This document shows positions 18,412 through 28,166 of a DNA stretch of 64,000 nucleotides, piece by piece. Position 1 is the stretch's first letter, and the number at the start of each line of letters is the position of its first letter. Both the position numbers and the translations under genes were made by a program. The stretch is taken from the NCBI RefSeq assembly GCF_036492835.1, contig NZ_AP025314.1, positions 1,550,001 to 1,614,000 of the forward strand. Direction: 5' to 3'. The notes below the pieces were generated by a model that saw only the letters and a program-made list of their open reading frames with translations, ran no database searches and had not been told where the DNA came from. Origin of the DNA: Fulvitalea axinellae. Its GTDB lineage: Bacteria > Bacteroidota > Bacteroidia > Cytophagales > Cyclobacteriaceae.

Positions 18412-19302
18412 ATGAAGCTAGCGGCCATTGACGTGGGCTCCAACGCAGCCCGTTTGCAGATTTCGAAAGTTACTTTGGGCCAGGACGGCCAAGAACGGTT
18501 CAAGAAGCTTGAGTATATCAGGTATCCTTTAAGACTGGGAAAGGACGTTTTTTCCGAAGGCAAAATATCCCCAAAAAGAAGGGCCAACTTCGTGAAGTTG
18601 ATGAGGGCCTTCGCTTTGGTCATCGATCTGCACGAAGTTGACGAGGTGATCGCTTATGCGACCTCGGCCACAAGGGAAGCGGAAAACGGAGAGGAAATTG
18701 CCAAAGAAATACGGTTGATGACTGGCTTGCCTCTGGAAGTAATTGACGGTGAACGGGAAGCGAGAGTGACTTTTGAAGCCTTGTCTGAATTTATTGACGA
18801 CGGCGCGTATATTCATATCGATGTGGGTGGTGGTAGTACTGAGCTGAACTTGCACCAAGGAGGAGAAAAAATAGCGGGGAAGTCTTTTCCTGTCGGTTCC
18901 GTCCGCTCTTTAGCCGAAAAAGACGATGACGTTTGGACGGATATGCGCCGGTGGATCAACGATTTTGTGCCGACTGGCGAAGAGGTTTTGGCTGTTGGGA
19001 CCGGCGGAAATATCAATAAGCTGTCACAACTGATTGACGGATCGCGAGACGGTTATCTGATCGATCTGTTCAGGCTGGAGGATAAAAGGCAAGAGTTGGC
19101 GGAATTTACGACTGAAGAGCGTATGTCTGTATTTAACCTGAATCCTGACCGGGCCGATGTGATTGTTCCCGCATCGGAAATTTATTTGAACGCGATGCGT
19201 TCCGCAGGCGCGGACAAAATTTTGGTGCCGAGAGTAGGGTTGAAAGACGGTATGCTCCGCTACCTTTATAAGAAGAAGCGGAACGTACCGGAAATGGCTT
19301 GA
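18412..19302 (+). CDS. Ppx/GppA-family phosphatase (exopolyphosphatase-like)
   Basis: 296 residues. The N-terminus MKLAAIDVGSNAARLQI is the first phosphate-binding motif of the Ppx/GppA (ASKHA) family, and HIDVGGGSTEL (about 140-150) is the second; VLAVGTGGNINKLSQL follows. The length matches the short, single-module form without the C-terminal HD-like domain of E. coli Ppx. By family it hydrolyses polyphosphate or (p)ppGpp. It is divergent from gldF, and its end nearly meets the end of the minus-strand yfcE-like gene. Confidence 0.9.
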   Translation: MKLAAIDVGSNAARLQISKVTLGQDGQERFKKLEYIRYPLRLGKDVFSEGKISPKRRANFVKLMRAFALVIDLHEVDEVIAYATSATREAENGEEIAKEIRLMTGLPLEVIDGEREARVTFEALSEFIDDGAYIHIDVGGGSTELNLHQGGEKIAGKSFPVGSVRSLAEKDDDVWTDMRRWINDFVPTGEEVLAVGTGGNINKLSQLIDGSRDGYLIDLFRLEDKRQELAEFTTEERMSVFNLNPDRADVIVPASEIYLNAMRSAGADKILVPRVGLKDGMLRYLYKKKRNVPEMA

Positions 19303-19308
19303 TTGAAA

Positions 19309-19851
19309 TCAGAGGGCGAGTTTTTTGATAACGTTGCCCTCAAAATCTTTTATGCGAAACATATCCCGCTCCACAATGCCGTAAGAATTGGCGTACCCGC
19401 CTTTTGGTAAAGCGATAGAGCCTGGATTGAGTATCGAAATGCCGTCCCGGTCTTCGGCTACGGGAATGTGCGTGTGTCCCGATACGAATACGTCACCTCT
19501 GGAAAGCTCTGGCAACTGCTCTGGAGAATAAACGTGGCCGTGTGTCACGAACCATTTGCGCCCATTGATGAACAGGATGGTATAATCGGCCATCATGGGA
19601 TAAGTGATGAGCATTTGGTCCACCTCGCTGTCGCAATTGCCACGCACGGCTATAACCTTGTCTTTGTATTGGTTCAGACTGAGCGCTACTTCAGACGGTG
19701 CGTAACCCTTTGGAAGCGGGTTTCGGGGGCCGTGATAAAGAGCGTCGCCAATCATCAGGATTCTGTCGGGCTGTTCTTTGTCTATTACGGCCATAGCCTT
19801 TTCCATATAGTGCATGGAGCCATGGATGTCGGAAATCAGGATGATTTTCAT
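19309..19851 (-). CDS. YfcE-family metallophosphodiesterase
   Basis: 180 residues from ATG 19851 (MKIILISDIHG); the open frame extends 19 codons further but the family starts at this strand. The metallophosphoesterase motifs are all present: SDIHG (7-11), GDALYHGPRN, RGNCDS, VTHGHVY and GHTHIP. The closest known family is E. coli YfcE (about 184 residues), a dinuclear-metal phosphodiesterase with unknown natural substrate. It converges on the ppx gene with 6 nt between stops, and no terminator is visible between them. Confidence 0.92.
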   Translation of the reverse strand: MKIILISDIHGSMHYMEKAMAVIDKEQPDRILMIGDALYHGPRNPLPKGYAPSEVALSLNQYKDKVIAVRGNCDSEVDQMLITYPMMADYTILFINGRKWFVTHGHVYSPEQLPELSRGDVFVSGHTHIPVAEDRDGISILNPGSIALPKGGYANSYGIVERDMFRIKDFEGNVIKKLAL

Positions 19852-19935
19852 GTCCGGAAAATTTTTGTTGGTGAAAAGTATACCGAGCGATAAAAGCGAT
19901 GGGGGCAAAGCCCCGTGAATTCCGGCCTTTGCCGG

Positions 19936-20481
19936 TTAGTTTTTTAGGTATTTGTCTGGGTTTTTCAGATAGTCCTCTATGTTGATCCCTTTTTGTTTGT
20001 AAAGTCCTTCGCCGAAGAATTTGAGGATATTCAAATATTCCTCGGGTTTCCAATAACCGGGAACCACGGTGATAATGTCCAACTCCTGGTCAAGATAAAC
20101 CACGGAAGGGTACGATAACCTTTTGTTTAGCAAAGCTACTGCAAGTTCGTTGACGCCTCTGTTCCCGTTTGGAATATACTTGAAAGTGTGTCCTTTGAAT
20201 TGAATGTCCCGTTTGCTTTCGGCGTTGAACTTTACGGGATAAAACTTCTTCTTGATGTATTTGACAATCTCTGGATCCGAGAATGTGGTCTTGTCCATTT
20301 TCTTACACCAGCCACACCAATCCGTATAAACGTCGATAAGGACCAGCTTCGGGTTTTTCCTTATGGATTTCTCGACTTCCTCTATCGTTTCCCATTTGAG
20401 ATGTTTTTTCTTTCCACTTTGGGCCGTGGCGTTTGTGGCGAACAGTGCCAGTAGCAGAAATACTATCAGTGGATTCTTCAT
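19936..20481 (-). CDS. Periplasmic thioredoxin-like protein
   Basis: 181 residues with a cleavable signal peptide (about 1-21, ending ATNATAQ). The thioredoxin fold carries the redox pair DWCGWCKKM (Cys56, Cys59) and the cis-Pro segment SYPSVVY. The CGWC site and the extra C-terminal helix after VVPGYWKPEEY resemble the thioredoxin_7/SoxW-like group common in Bacteroidota. It is probably a disulphide reductase or isomerase of the periplasm. It lies 40 nt after the MATE gene on the same strand and may be co-transcribed. Confidence 0.88.
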   Translation of the reverse strand: MKNPLIVFLLLALFATNATAQSGKKKHLKWETIEEVEKSIRKNPKLVLIDVYTDWCGWCKKMDKTTFSDPEIVKYIKKKFYPVKFNAESKRDIQFKGHTFKYIPNGNRGVNELAVALLNKRLSYPSVVYLDQELDIITVVPGYWKPEEYLNILKFFGEGLYKQKGINIEDYLKNPDKYLKN

Positions 20482-20521
20482 TGAGAAGTTGTTTTGTGGA
20501 AGCGAGGAAGCTCCGTCCGTT

Positions 20522-21895
20522 TTATTCTGTCACAACACTCAGTTTAACGTTTGCGTTAGCCTTTAGTTTTCTCCATTCGGGAATGAAAAAGCACAAGGTG
20601 AAACATGTGGAAAGGAAATCGGCGGCCGGAAAGCTGTACCATATCGCCGTGAGTCCTTGGCCTGTGAGTTTGGGTAAAACAAGAAACATCGGTATCAGGA
20701 AAAGGATCTGCCTTGACAAAGTGAGCAACAAGGCGGGCATGGCTTTTCCTATAGCCTGGAAATAAGCGGCTCCGATCATCTGGATGATGGCCAATGGCAA
20801 GAGCGTCAGGATGATTGTCAACCCCTCCGAGCCCATGGCTACAATGGCCTTGTCCTCGGTGAAGATCCGTATAATAGCCTTGGAAAAAGCCATGCCTCCC
20901 AGTTCCGAAATAACCGCGGCGATGACTCCAAACCCAAGCGCGATGAGAATGCTTTTTTTCAGTCTGTCGAAATTTTTAGCCCCGAAGTTGAACCCGGCGA
21001 TAGGCAGAAAGCCCTGCACGATTCCTATCATCGGGATGAAAAGGAACATCAATACGTTGTTGAGAATGCCATAAATGGCTACAGCTTCTTTTCCGCCGTA
21101 TTTGAACAGGTTGTGGTTCAGGAACATGGCCACAACGCTTGATGCGCTTTGTCGGGCTAGCGAAGAGATTCCGATGGATGCGATTTCCTTCACGATATAA
21201 GTCCTGAGCCTCATGAATTTTCGCCTGAATTTTAGCACCCCTTTTCCTCTTAAGACATGGATGAAGAGTAGGGAAGAAAAGATGACCTGCGAGGTGACAG
21301 TGGCGTAGGCCGATCCAGCGATACCCCAATTAAGTTTGACTACAAGAAGCCAATCAAGGAATATGTTGAAAACGGCGGAGGCCGAAAGCACCATCATCGG
21401 CGTTTTGGCGTCACCCTCGGCCCGGACGATGTTGTTAAGCGCCATCATGATTCCCAAGAACGGCATTCCGGCCAAAACGATCAGAAAATAAGTCTTTGCG
21501 TATGGGACGATTTCCTCCTTTGCGCCGAATACCGCCAGTATCTCGTCAGGGAAAAGGTAACCTAACAATATGGCCGTGCCACAAAGCAACACGGTTAAGC
21601 TGATGGCGTTGCCCAAGGTCTTGTCGGCCTCTTCTTTGTTGCCGGCGCCCAAGTGTCGGGAAATCATTGATCCGGCTCCGATACCCACCGACATTCCGAT
21701 AATCGGGATGAGGGAACCTATGGGCATCACAACAGCTAGCCCCGCGATACCCAGCGTACCGACAAAGCGGCTCACGAAGACCGCGTCGACAATATTGAAT
21801 ATGATGATAACCATTAGCCCGATCATCGCCGGCGCCGACATTTTCAGCAATAACGAGGGTACGGGTTCAGTGCCGAGTTTGTTTGTGTGTTTCAT
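20522..21895 (-). CDS. MATE-family efflux transporter
   Basis: 457 residues from ATG 21895 (MKHTNKLGTEPVPSLLLKMS); the open frame upstream to 22219 encodes 108 more residues of non-membrane sequence that no MATE protein has, and it overlaps the divergent permease start. About 12 membrane helices with the family pattern of two repeats: MSAPAMIGLMV...NIVDAVFVSRFVG near the start and 'FGAKNFDRLKKSI' in the middle. By family it is an Na+ or H+-driven exporter of organic cations or drugs. The substrate is unknown. Confidence 0.92.
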   Translation of the reverse strand: MKHTNKLGTEPVPSLLLKMSAPAMIGLMVIIIFNIVDAVFVSRFVGTLGIAGLAVVMPIGSLIPIIGMSVGIGAGSMISRHLGAGNKEEADKTLGNAISLTVLLCGTAILLGYLFPDEILAVFGAKEEIVPYAKTYFLIVLAGMPFLGIMMALNNIVRAEGDAKTPMMVLSASAVFNIFLDWLLVVKLNWGIAGSAYATVTSQVIFSSLLFIHVLRGKGVLKFRRKFMRLRTYIVKEIASIGISSLARQSASSVVAMFLNHNLFKYGGKEAVAIYGILNNVLMFLFIPMIGIVQGFLPIAGFNFGAKNFDRLKKSILIALGFGVIAAVISELGGMAFSKAIIRIFTEDKAIVAMGSEGLTIILTLLPLAIIQMIGAAYFQAIGKAMPALLLTLSRQILFLIPMFLVLPKLTGQGLTAIWYSFPAADFLSTCFTLCFFIPEWRKLKANANVKLSVVTE

Positions 21896-22100
21896 CGAGT
21901 TTTCTTCGGGTTGAGAAGAGGGACGAAGGTCGCTAATTTCCCGGTAAAGGAAACGATAAAGTGATGGGAAAAGTGCCTCAAGGACTTTTTTAAGTTGATA
22001 TGGGCCAATGGCCGAACAGTAGTCTTTTTGGGGTGTTTGTGATATGTTGACGTGTTTTTTTCGTTGAAAATATCCGGATTTTGACAATTCCCATTTGTGT

Positions 22101-23414
22101 ATGAGTAATGATAAGATTAGGACGCTAGGATTCGGCTCCACTTTGGCTATCGTGTTGGCGAGCGTTATCGGTACCGGAATTTTCACTTCTGTGGGTTTGG
22201 TGGCCGAATACGTAGACAACCCTACGCATATTTTGCTGTTGTGGGGGCTAGGGGGCGTAATGACCCTTTGCGGTGCGCTTTGCTATGCCGAATTGGGGAC
22301 GGTATTTCCAAAATCCGGCGGGGAATACAACGCTTTGAGAAAGCTGTATCACCCATCGTTGGGGTTCCTGTTTGGTTGGACTAGCGTAGTGTTGGACTTT
22401 CCCGCCGCCAATGCGTTAACCGCTATAGCTTTGGCGAAGTATTTACAGCATTTGGTTGACGTGCCGACCACCGTGTTAGCCGCTATTTTGGTGACTGCCG
22501 TGACAATGGTTCACGCTTTCAGTTGTAAGATCGGTTCCCGGTTTCAGAATTCCACTGTTTGGCTGAAGATGGGCTTAATCGTAGTGTTCTTGGTTATCGG
22601 TTACTTTTATCTGAATAGCGAGGCCCCGATGTATTATGAAACTCATTTTGAGAAACCTGCGCCGATAGACAAATGGATGATCGCTTTGCTGTACGTGAGC
22701 TATACGTTTACGGGTTGGAGCTTGGCGATTTACATTACCGATAAAGTGAAAGATCCCGTTAAAACTATTCCCAAAACGATGGTTTGGGGTTCGGTGATTA
22801 TTACGGTATTGTATTTGGTGATCGTTTACCTTTTTGTGAGCGCTGTAAGAATTGACGACCTGAAGGGGCATTTGGATATCGGTTATCTGTTTTCCGAAGC
22901 GGTTTTGGGTGACTCGTACGGCAAGCGTTTTTTCGACTTTCTGATAGCGATAACCCTTTTATCCGCTTTGAGCGTGGACATTTGGATAGGTCCGCAGGTA
23001 AGTATGGCTATTGGGCGGGATTTCCGGATGTTTCGATGGTTGGGAAAGATTAATAAGGAAGGTGTGCCTACCCGCGGGTATTTCATTCAACTGTTGATTA
23101 GTCTTGGATTCATTTTCTCTTCCAATTTTGAGTCGGTGTTGTTGATGTCAGAGTTTGCGACAGGATTGTTTGTCTTGCTGACAATCGTAGGGGTGTTTAT
23201 TATACGGTCCCGTCCTTCAAACTTTGTTATTCCCTACAAAACCTGGGGGTATCCTGTGACTCCTTTGGTGTTTCTGGTTTTAAGCGGAGCGATTTCCCTC
23301 TATATCTTGACTGATAATTTTACGGAAGCCGTGACGGGAGTCTTTTTGACTTGCTTGGGCTTGGTTTTCTATTGGGCAAACCAGAAATATTTTCCCGAAA
23401 AGGTTAAAGAATAA
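22101..23414 (+). CDS. APC-superfamily amino acid permease
   Basis: 437 residues from ATG 22101 (MSNDKIRTLG); a TTG two codons upstream is less likely. About 12 membrane helices. The helix 1 unwinding motif SVIGTGIFTSVGLV (about 19-32) and the helix 6 region YVSYTFTGWSLAIYITDKVKDP are typical of the LAT/APC family. By family it exchanges or imports amino acids. It is divergent from the MATE gene and convergent with the SLC13-like gene; a short hairpin TTTCCTA/TAGGAAA lies over the two stops (23416-23432). Confidence 0.9.
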   Translation: MSNDKIRTLGFGSTLAIVLASVIGTGIFTSVGLVAEYVDNPTHILLLWGLGGVMTLCGALCYAELGTVFPKSGGEYNALRKLYHPSLGFLFGWTSVVLDFPAANALTAIALAKYLQHLVDVPTTVLAAILVTAVTMVHAFSCKIGSRFQNSTVWLKMGLIVVFLVIGYFYLNSEAPMYYETHFEKPAPIDKWMIALLYVSYTFTGWSLAIYITDKVKDPVKTIPKTMVWGSVIITVLYLVIVYLFVSAVRIDDLKGHLDIGYLFSEAVLGDSYGKRFFDFLIAITLLSALSVDIWIGPQVSMAIGRDFRMFRWLGKINKEGVPTRGYFIQLLISLGFIFSSNFESVLLMSEFATGLFVLLTIVGVFIIRSRPSNFVIPYKTWGYPVTPLVFLVLSGAISLYILTDNFTEAVTGVFLTCLGLVFYWANQKYFPEKVKE

Positions 23415-23419
23415 GTTTC

Positions 23420-25237
23420 CTAACCTAGGAAAGAGTCACCGTATAGAAGAAGAATGCCCAATACCGCAGTAGCGAGGTAAATAAGGGTGGTCGGTAATCC
23501 GATTTTGAAAAAGTCCTTAAAGCGGTAGCCTCCAGGACCGTAGACGATCAAGTTGGTTTGGTAACCAATCGGTGTGAGGAATGCGGCTGAAGCTGCGAAA
23601 GCGATACCCATATAGAGTGGCATTCCGTCTGTTCCGAGCTTTGCGCTTAGCGCATAGGCGATAGGGAATACAATGGAAACAGCTCCTACATTACTGACAA
23701 TCGATGTCAGGAATGTCGTGATCAGCATTAAACCTAACAGGATGGAGATATTGCCGTAAGGCTGAAGCGCACTGATCGTGGCTTGGGCTACGATTTCGCC
23801 AAGTCCGGAATTAGTGATGGCCGTACCAATTGCTATAGAGCAGATCAGTATTGCGGCAAGGTCAATGTCAAGGGCGTTTTTCATGTCTTCTATACTGATC
23901 ATTTTCATAAAGCCCATAGTGGTGAAAATAAACAGTAAGGCTATATGCAGTTTGACAAAACCCAATGCCGCCATTGCGAAGAAGAATGCGCTCACAATCG
24001 CAATACCGATCGATTTTGGTTTGCCCAGCCGGTTGATTTCCCTGATTTTTGACAAAGGGTGGATGTCACGATAAAAATCCAGTTTGCTGTAGAAATTTGG
24101 CCCTGCATATAATAGTAACAAGTCACCGGCCTGAAGGGGGATATTGCCAATTTTACCGCTCAATTTCTGTCCGTGACGATGAATGGCGATGACGGCAGCG
24201 TCATAACGTTCGCGAAAGCTTACTTCCTTAGGGGTTGAGTTTATCAGTCCCGAATTATTGCCGACGACAGCTTCGAGTACTGATATGTGGTCGGTGAAGT
24301 TTTGGCTATAGGAAGGAAGCGTTAGGCCGATTTCCTTTTCCAGTAATTCTGTAACCTTAGAGGTTTCGCCCGCAAAGATCAGCCGGTCATGGCTTTTGAT
24401 TTTCTCCTCGGGCCCGACAGGCGAAATGATCCTATCTTTCCGGATAATTTCCACAAGATACACTCCTTTCAGGTTTCTTAGGGAGGCTTCGCTTACTGTC
24501 TTGCCTATAATTTTTGAGTTGGGTTTTAATGCTGTCTCAATAAGATATTCTCGCTTATTTTCATTGAACTGTTCCAATGCGTCTTGATGATCCGGCAAGA
24601 GCTTTCCCGCAAAAATGGTTAGGAAAGTAAGCCCTGTGAACAGTACCATCAGTCCGATAATCAACAGATAATATGAATTGATTTCAGGAGCGCCTTGTTC
24701 CACCATTAAGCCATTCATAACCATAGTGGTAGATGTGCCGATGATAGTTAGCATACCGCCCATTATTGTGGCGTAGGAAAGTGGAATAAGGAGTTTCGAC
24801 GGTGAGATATTGTTTCGTCGTCCCCAATCGTAGACATACGGAGTAAGTAGCGCAACTACGGGCGTGTTGTTAATGATGGACGAAAGCAGGGCTACTTTCG
24901 ACATCATGCGGAACAGAAAGCTGTGGTAGCTTTGGCCACGGTCAAACGCTCTGTTGAATGTCTTTTCAACGTTAAAGTTTTTCTTCAGTCCAAAAGTAAT
25001 GATGATAAGGAAAAGGACGGAGATTATGGGACCGTTAGATAAGCCAGCAGTTACTTCTCGTTCGTTTATAATGCCTGTGATCATAAATGTTAATACGGCA
25101 CAAACGAAGCTTAATGAAGGTCTAATGATTTCTTTAAATAGTGAAAAGAATAAAAGACCTAATGTTATAGCAACAATTATAGGCTGGTAGTTCCCGAAAA
25201 ATTGTGTGATTTCAACCGGAATGGAAGCGCTTGACAT
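23420..25237 (-). CDS. SLC13/DASS-type permease with two RCK_C (TrkA-C) domains
   Basis: 605 residues. N-terminal helices (about 1-190) include the ion-transporter motif SSIINNTPVVALLTPYVYDW (read across about 115-134) and IGTSTTMVMNGL. Residues about 205-375 are two cytoplasmic TrkA-C regulatory domains (ETALKPNSKIIGKTVSEASL; IAIHRHGQKLSGKIGNIPLQ). The C-terminal helices repeat the layout (FLTSIVSNVGAVSIVFPIAY). The family moves dicarboxylates, sulphate or other anions with Na+. The substrate is not readable here. It stands alone, convergent with the permease gene. Confidence 0.9.
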   Translation of the reverse strand: MSSASIPVEITQFFGNYQPIIVAITLGLLFFSLFKEIIRPSLSFVCAVLTFMITGIINEREVTAGLSNGPIISVLFLIIITFGLKKNFNVEKTFNRAFDRGQSYHSFLFRMMSKVALLSSIINNTPVVALLTPYVYDWGRRNNISPSKLLIPLSYATIMGGMLTIIGTSTTMVMNGLMVEQGAPEINSYYLLIIGLMVLFTGLTFLTIFAGKLLPDHQDALEQFNENKREYLIETALKPNSKIIGKTVSEASLRNLKGVYLVEIIRKDRIISPVGPEEKIKSHDRLIFAGETSKVTELLEKEIGLTLPSYSQNFTDHISVLEAVVGNNSGLINSTPKEVSFRERYDAAVIAIHRHGQKLSGKIGNIPLQAGDLLLLYAGPNFYSKLDFYRDIHPLSKIREINRLGKPKSIGIAIVSAFFFAMAALGFVKLHIALLFIFTTMGFMKMISIEDMKNALDIDLAAILICSIAIGTAITNSGLGEIVAQATISALQPYGNISILLGLMLITTFLTSIVSNVGAVSIVFPIAYALSAKLGTDGMPLYMGIAFAASAAFLTPIGYQTNLIVYGPGGYRFKDFFKIGLPTTLIYLATAVLGILLLYGDSFLG

Positions 25238-25522
25238 AGCGAAACAGGTTTGTATGGCTTAAAATCTGAAAAAAGCACGTGCCTTATGGCCTGTGGCAAG
25301 TGGACACAAATCAGAGGGGCTGCTCTGCGCAAAAGTGTGCGCATGAGTCCGAAAAGCGACATCGGTTGCCGTATGTTATGGGAGTGATTGCCATCAAGGG
25401 ACGAATTTAAGCCCTTTGTTTTGTATTTTGAAATTATCAGGGGAGATTTGGCTTGCTGTTAAACGATTTTACAGGATCAGGACCGAAAAAACAGCCTCTT
25501 TTTCGTGATTTGAGCTTTAGGT

Positions 25523-25960
25523 ATGGAAAAATTGAATTTGCCAGAGTTTGACTTCAAGCTCCGCAAAGCGGGAAATAATGTTGAGATCTTTGATGCGCTC
25601 CGCAAGAAATTTTTGGTGCTGACACCGGAAGAATGGGTAAGGCAACATTTTGTGCGTACGTTGACCGAACATTGCGGATATCCCAAAGCTTTGATAAAAA
25701 CGGAAGGGGGGATGAAGGTAAACCGGTTGGCAAAACGAACTGATATCTTGGTGTATTCAAGACAAGGTGAGCCACATTTGTTGGTCGAGTGCAAGGCGCC
25801 GCATGTAAAAATCGATGAGAGTGTTTTCGCTCAGGCTTCCCGGTATAACAGCGTCTTGGGAGCGCCGTATGTGGTATTGACGAACGGTCTGCGCCATTTG
25901 AGTTTTTCCGTGAGCGAGGAAGGTTATAACCCGATGGAACAAATCCCTTCATTTCCCTGA
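25523..25960 (+). CDS. HsdR_N-type nuclease-fold protein (stand-alone)
   Basis: 145 residues. It matches the short Bacteroidota proteins annotated as 'type I restriction enzyme HsdR N-terminal domain' (HSDR_N_2). The PD-(D/E)xK core is intact: D74 in RTDILVY, E89 and K91 in LLVECKAP. The region before it, LTPEEWVRQHFVRTLTEHCGYP, is the helical cap of the family. No helicase, methylase or specificity gene is nearby, so it is not part of a type I restriction system; a role in DNA repair or regulation is possible but unknown. Confidence 0.85.
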   Translation: MEKLNLPEFDFKLRKAGNNVEIFDALRKKFLVLTPEEWVRQHFVRTLTEHCGYPKALIKTEGGMKVNRLAKRTDILVYSRQGEPHLLVECKAPHVKIDESVFAQASRYNSVLGAPYVVLTNGLRHLSFSVSEEGYNPMEQIPSFP

Positions 25961-26022
25961 ATAGACCGAAATTCGCATAAAAATGATACCTTGCGACTAG
26001 TAATATTATACTGAGTCCGCAT

Positions 26023-28119
26023 ATGAATCGTTTTGCCTTTTTCTTCGTTGCCCTTTTTGTTGTTTTTTCCGGTTTTCAGAGTGTGTTCGCCCAAAACCAG
26101 CTTGAAATTTATATGGACGGAAGCGTTACCCACAAGGGAAATCAGCTTCTGATACCCATAAAAGTAAAGGGTTTTACTGATGTGAGAACCATGCAGTTTA
26201 CTCTGGAGTGGGATCCGCAAGGCTTTTCCTATAAGAAGGTCTCGTCATATGGGGTGTCCGGGCTAGGTGAGGGGAATTTCGGGACAAATAGGGTTGACAA
26301 CGGTGTTTTGACAGTCTCTTGGGACGACCCTTCGGGCGGTTCGGTTAGCTTGGCCGACGGTGAAAAGATTTTTATTCTCCGACTCGAAGTTATCGGTAAG
26401 GTTTGGCAAGACTACAAAGTGCAGGTGACCGGATCGCCGACAGCGATAGAATTTACGGATCGGAATGGCGATGAGTTTTCAGTTGTGTCAACTCCTGGTG
26501 TTTTTCATATAAATGATCCTGAAGCGGTAAAGCTGAGCGTAAAAGAATCCGTAGGGCTTTGGCGTGAAAGCGTAGAGGTACCGATCACGGCATCTCATTT
26601 CCAAGGAGTGAAAGGAATGTCGTTTACTCTTTCTTGGGACAAGTCTTTGGCGGATTTTGTTGATGTTACAGGCATAAACATTCCTGGTGTTGATGTTTCG
26701 AATTTTAAAAAGAATTTTCTAGGTCACGGTTTGTTGGGATTTGATTGGGATGGGACGACACCAGTAAGTCTTGACCCAAATGCCGAACTCTTTCGAGTTA
26801 TCTTAAAATTAAAAGGCGATCCCGGAAGCGAATTTCCGGTAAAATTCACAGATGAGTACATTGGTTACGATTTTTTAGGCGAAGACGATTCCAAGAAGAA
26901 TTACTATTTGACAGATTCCAAAGTGTCGGTGGCAACCCAAGGCGAGGTCAGGGGGAAAGTGTTGGATTTGGACGGTAAACCCGTTCCAGGCGTATCAGTT
27001 GCGAGTGAACTGCCGGAAACGACAGCCTTGACGGATACGGAAGGTTCGTTTAAACTTATTTTGGAGGCTAATCAGGCCCATACGGTACAAGTTACCTCAA
27101 AAGTAGAAGAGTTGTCCATTGAGAATATTGATATAGTGGATGTTCTCGCAATTCGAAGGCATGTGGCCGGCGTGGAGTCTATTGATGCTAAAGAGCGGTT
27201 TGTGGCGGCGGACGTGAATTCTGACGAACAGGTGTCATTGCTAGACCTTAATTCAATAAAAGAGATCGTTCTTGGCTCAAAAGATCGTTTTGAGGGAGAG
27301 CAAGGAGTGTTTAAGACGAAAGAATACGAAGGCGCTCCGAAAGAATGGCCAAGCGAGATAAATCTTACCGCTGATGCGCTTTGGAGCGGTGTCGATTTCT
27401 TGAAAATTCCTTTTGGCGATGTTGTTCGCTCCTCTACCGAAAATGAGTCCATCCAGAAATTTTCTTTGAAAGGAACCAGGGATGGGAATAAGGTCGTTTT
27501 GGCCTTTCAGGCCGAAGAGTTTGAGTCAGTTGCCGGTTTTCAGACTTGTTTGAAATGGGATGTTGATAAAATAGAATTCAAATCGGCTGAAAAATCAGGG
27601 CTTGACCTTTCATTTTTCCAGCTGGCGGATAAGTCAGGGCTTCGGGTGCTTTGGGATTCCCCTTCGGGTAAACCGGAGACTTTGACTGAAGAATCACCAA
27701 TTGCTAAGCTTGAGTTTGTGTTGAAAGATGAAGATGTAGAAGACGTGTCCGCATTGTTTTCTTGGGGAGACAATGCCTTTCCTTCAAAAGCCGTTACCGC
27801 TGGTTTGGAGGTAATGGAAATGGAATTTTTGGAGACGGATGTGGAATTGGTCGTTCACCGCGATTTTCTTTTTCCACCTAGGCCAAACCCAGTTGTCGGG
27901 AAAAGTGTTCTTGAGTTTGATCTGGTCAACGGCGGTGATGTTGCGCTGGAATTGGTCAATCTTGAAGGCAAGGTAGTTTGGAGTGGTACGATAAAAGCTG
28001 AACCGGGCCGTACAACCCTAGAATGGGAACCTGACTCGGCATTAGTGAGTGGTTGGTATATTCTAAGGCTAATGGCTGACGGCTTTGTGGCTACGGAGCG
28101 ACTTTTGCTTCAGCGTTGA
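26023..28119 (+). CDS. Secreted T9SS protein with three cohesin-like domains and a dockerin-like module
   Basis: 698 residues. Signal peptide 1-23. Cohesin-like beta-sandwiches at about 25-165 and 168-305 (both have the pattern MxFTLxWD followed by a GxLxxxW/DWD strand) and a third at about 478-610 (FQTCLKWDVDKIEF). Between them lie a carboxypeptidase-regulatory-like domain (about 308-358; GEVRGKVLDLDGKPVPGVSV) and a dockerin-type pair of calcium loops (about 364-420; IDIVDVLAIRRHV and DVNSDEQVSLLDLNS). The end (about 618-698; PPRPNPV...GWYILRLMADG) is a T9SS type A sorting domain. By family it should be exported by T9SS and attached or released at the surface. Having both cohesins and a dockerin on one chain suggests self-association or scaffold building. 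Confidence 0.8.
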   Translation: MNRFAFFFVALFVVFSGFQSVFAQNQLEIYMDGSVTHKGNQLLIPIKVKGFTDVRTMQFTLEWDPQGFSYKKVSSYGVSGLGEGNFGTNRVDNGVLTVSWDDPSGGSVSLADGEKIFILRLEVIGKVWQDYKVQVTGSPTAIEFTDRNGDEFSVVSTPGVFHINDPEAVKLSVKESVGLWRESVEVPITASHFQGVKGMSFTLSWDKSLADFVDVTGINIPGVDVSNFKKNFLGHGLLGFDWDGTTPVSLDPNAELFRVILKLKGDPGSEFPVKFTDEYIGYDFLGEDDSKKNYYLTDSKVSVATQGEVRGKVLDLDGKPVPGVSVASELPETTALTDTEGSFKLILEANQAHTVQVTSKVEELSIENIDIVDVLAIRRHVAGVESIDAKERFVAADVNSDEQVSLLDLNSIKEIVLGSKDRFEGEQGVFKTKEYEGAPKEWPSEINLTADALWSGVDFLKIPFGDVVRSSTENESIQKFSLKGTRDGNKVVLAFQAEEFESVAGFQTCLKWDVDKIEFKSAEKSGLDLSFFQLADKSGLRVLWDSPSGKPETLTEESPIAKLEFVLKDEDVEDVSALFSWGDNAFPSKAVTAGLEVMEMEFLETDVELVVHRDFLFPPRPNPVVGKSVLEFDLVNGGDVALELVNLEGKVVWSGTIKAEPGRTTLEWEPDSALVSGWYILRLMADGFVATERLLLQR

Positions 28120-28166
28120 CCGTAAGAAGAATCGAAAGTTTTCTAAAACATAAAAAACTTACAGAT

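Noticed and set aside
25523..25960. Type I restriction-modification system
   Set aside because: Only the N-terminal nuclease domain is encoded; no hsdM, hsdS or translocase nearby.
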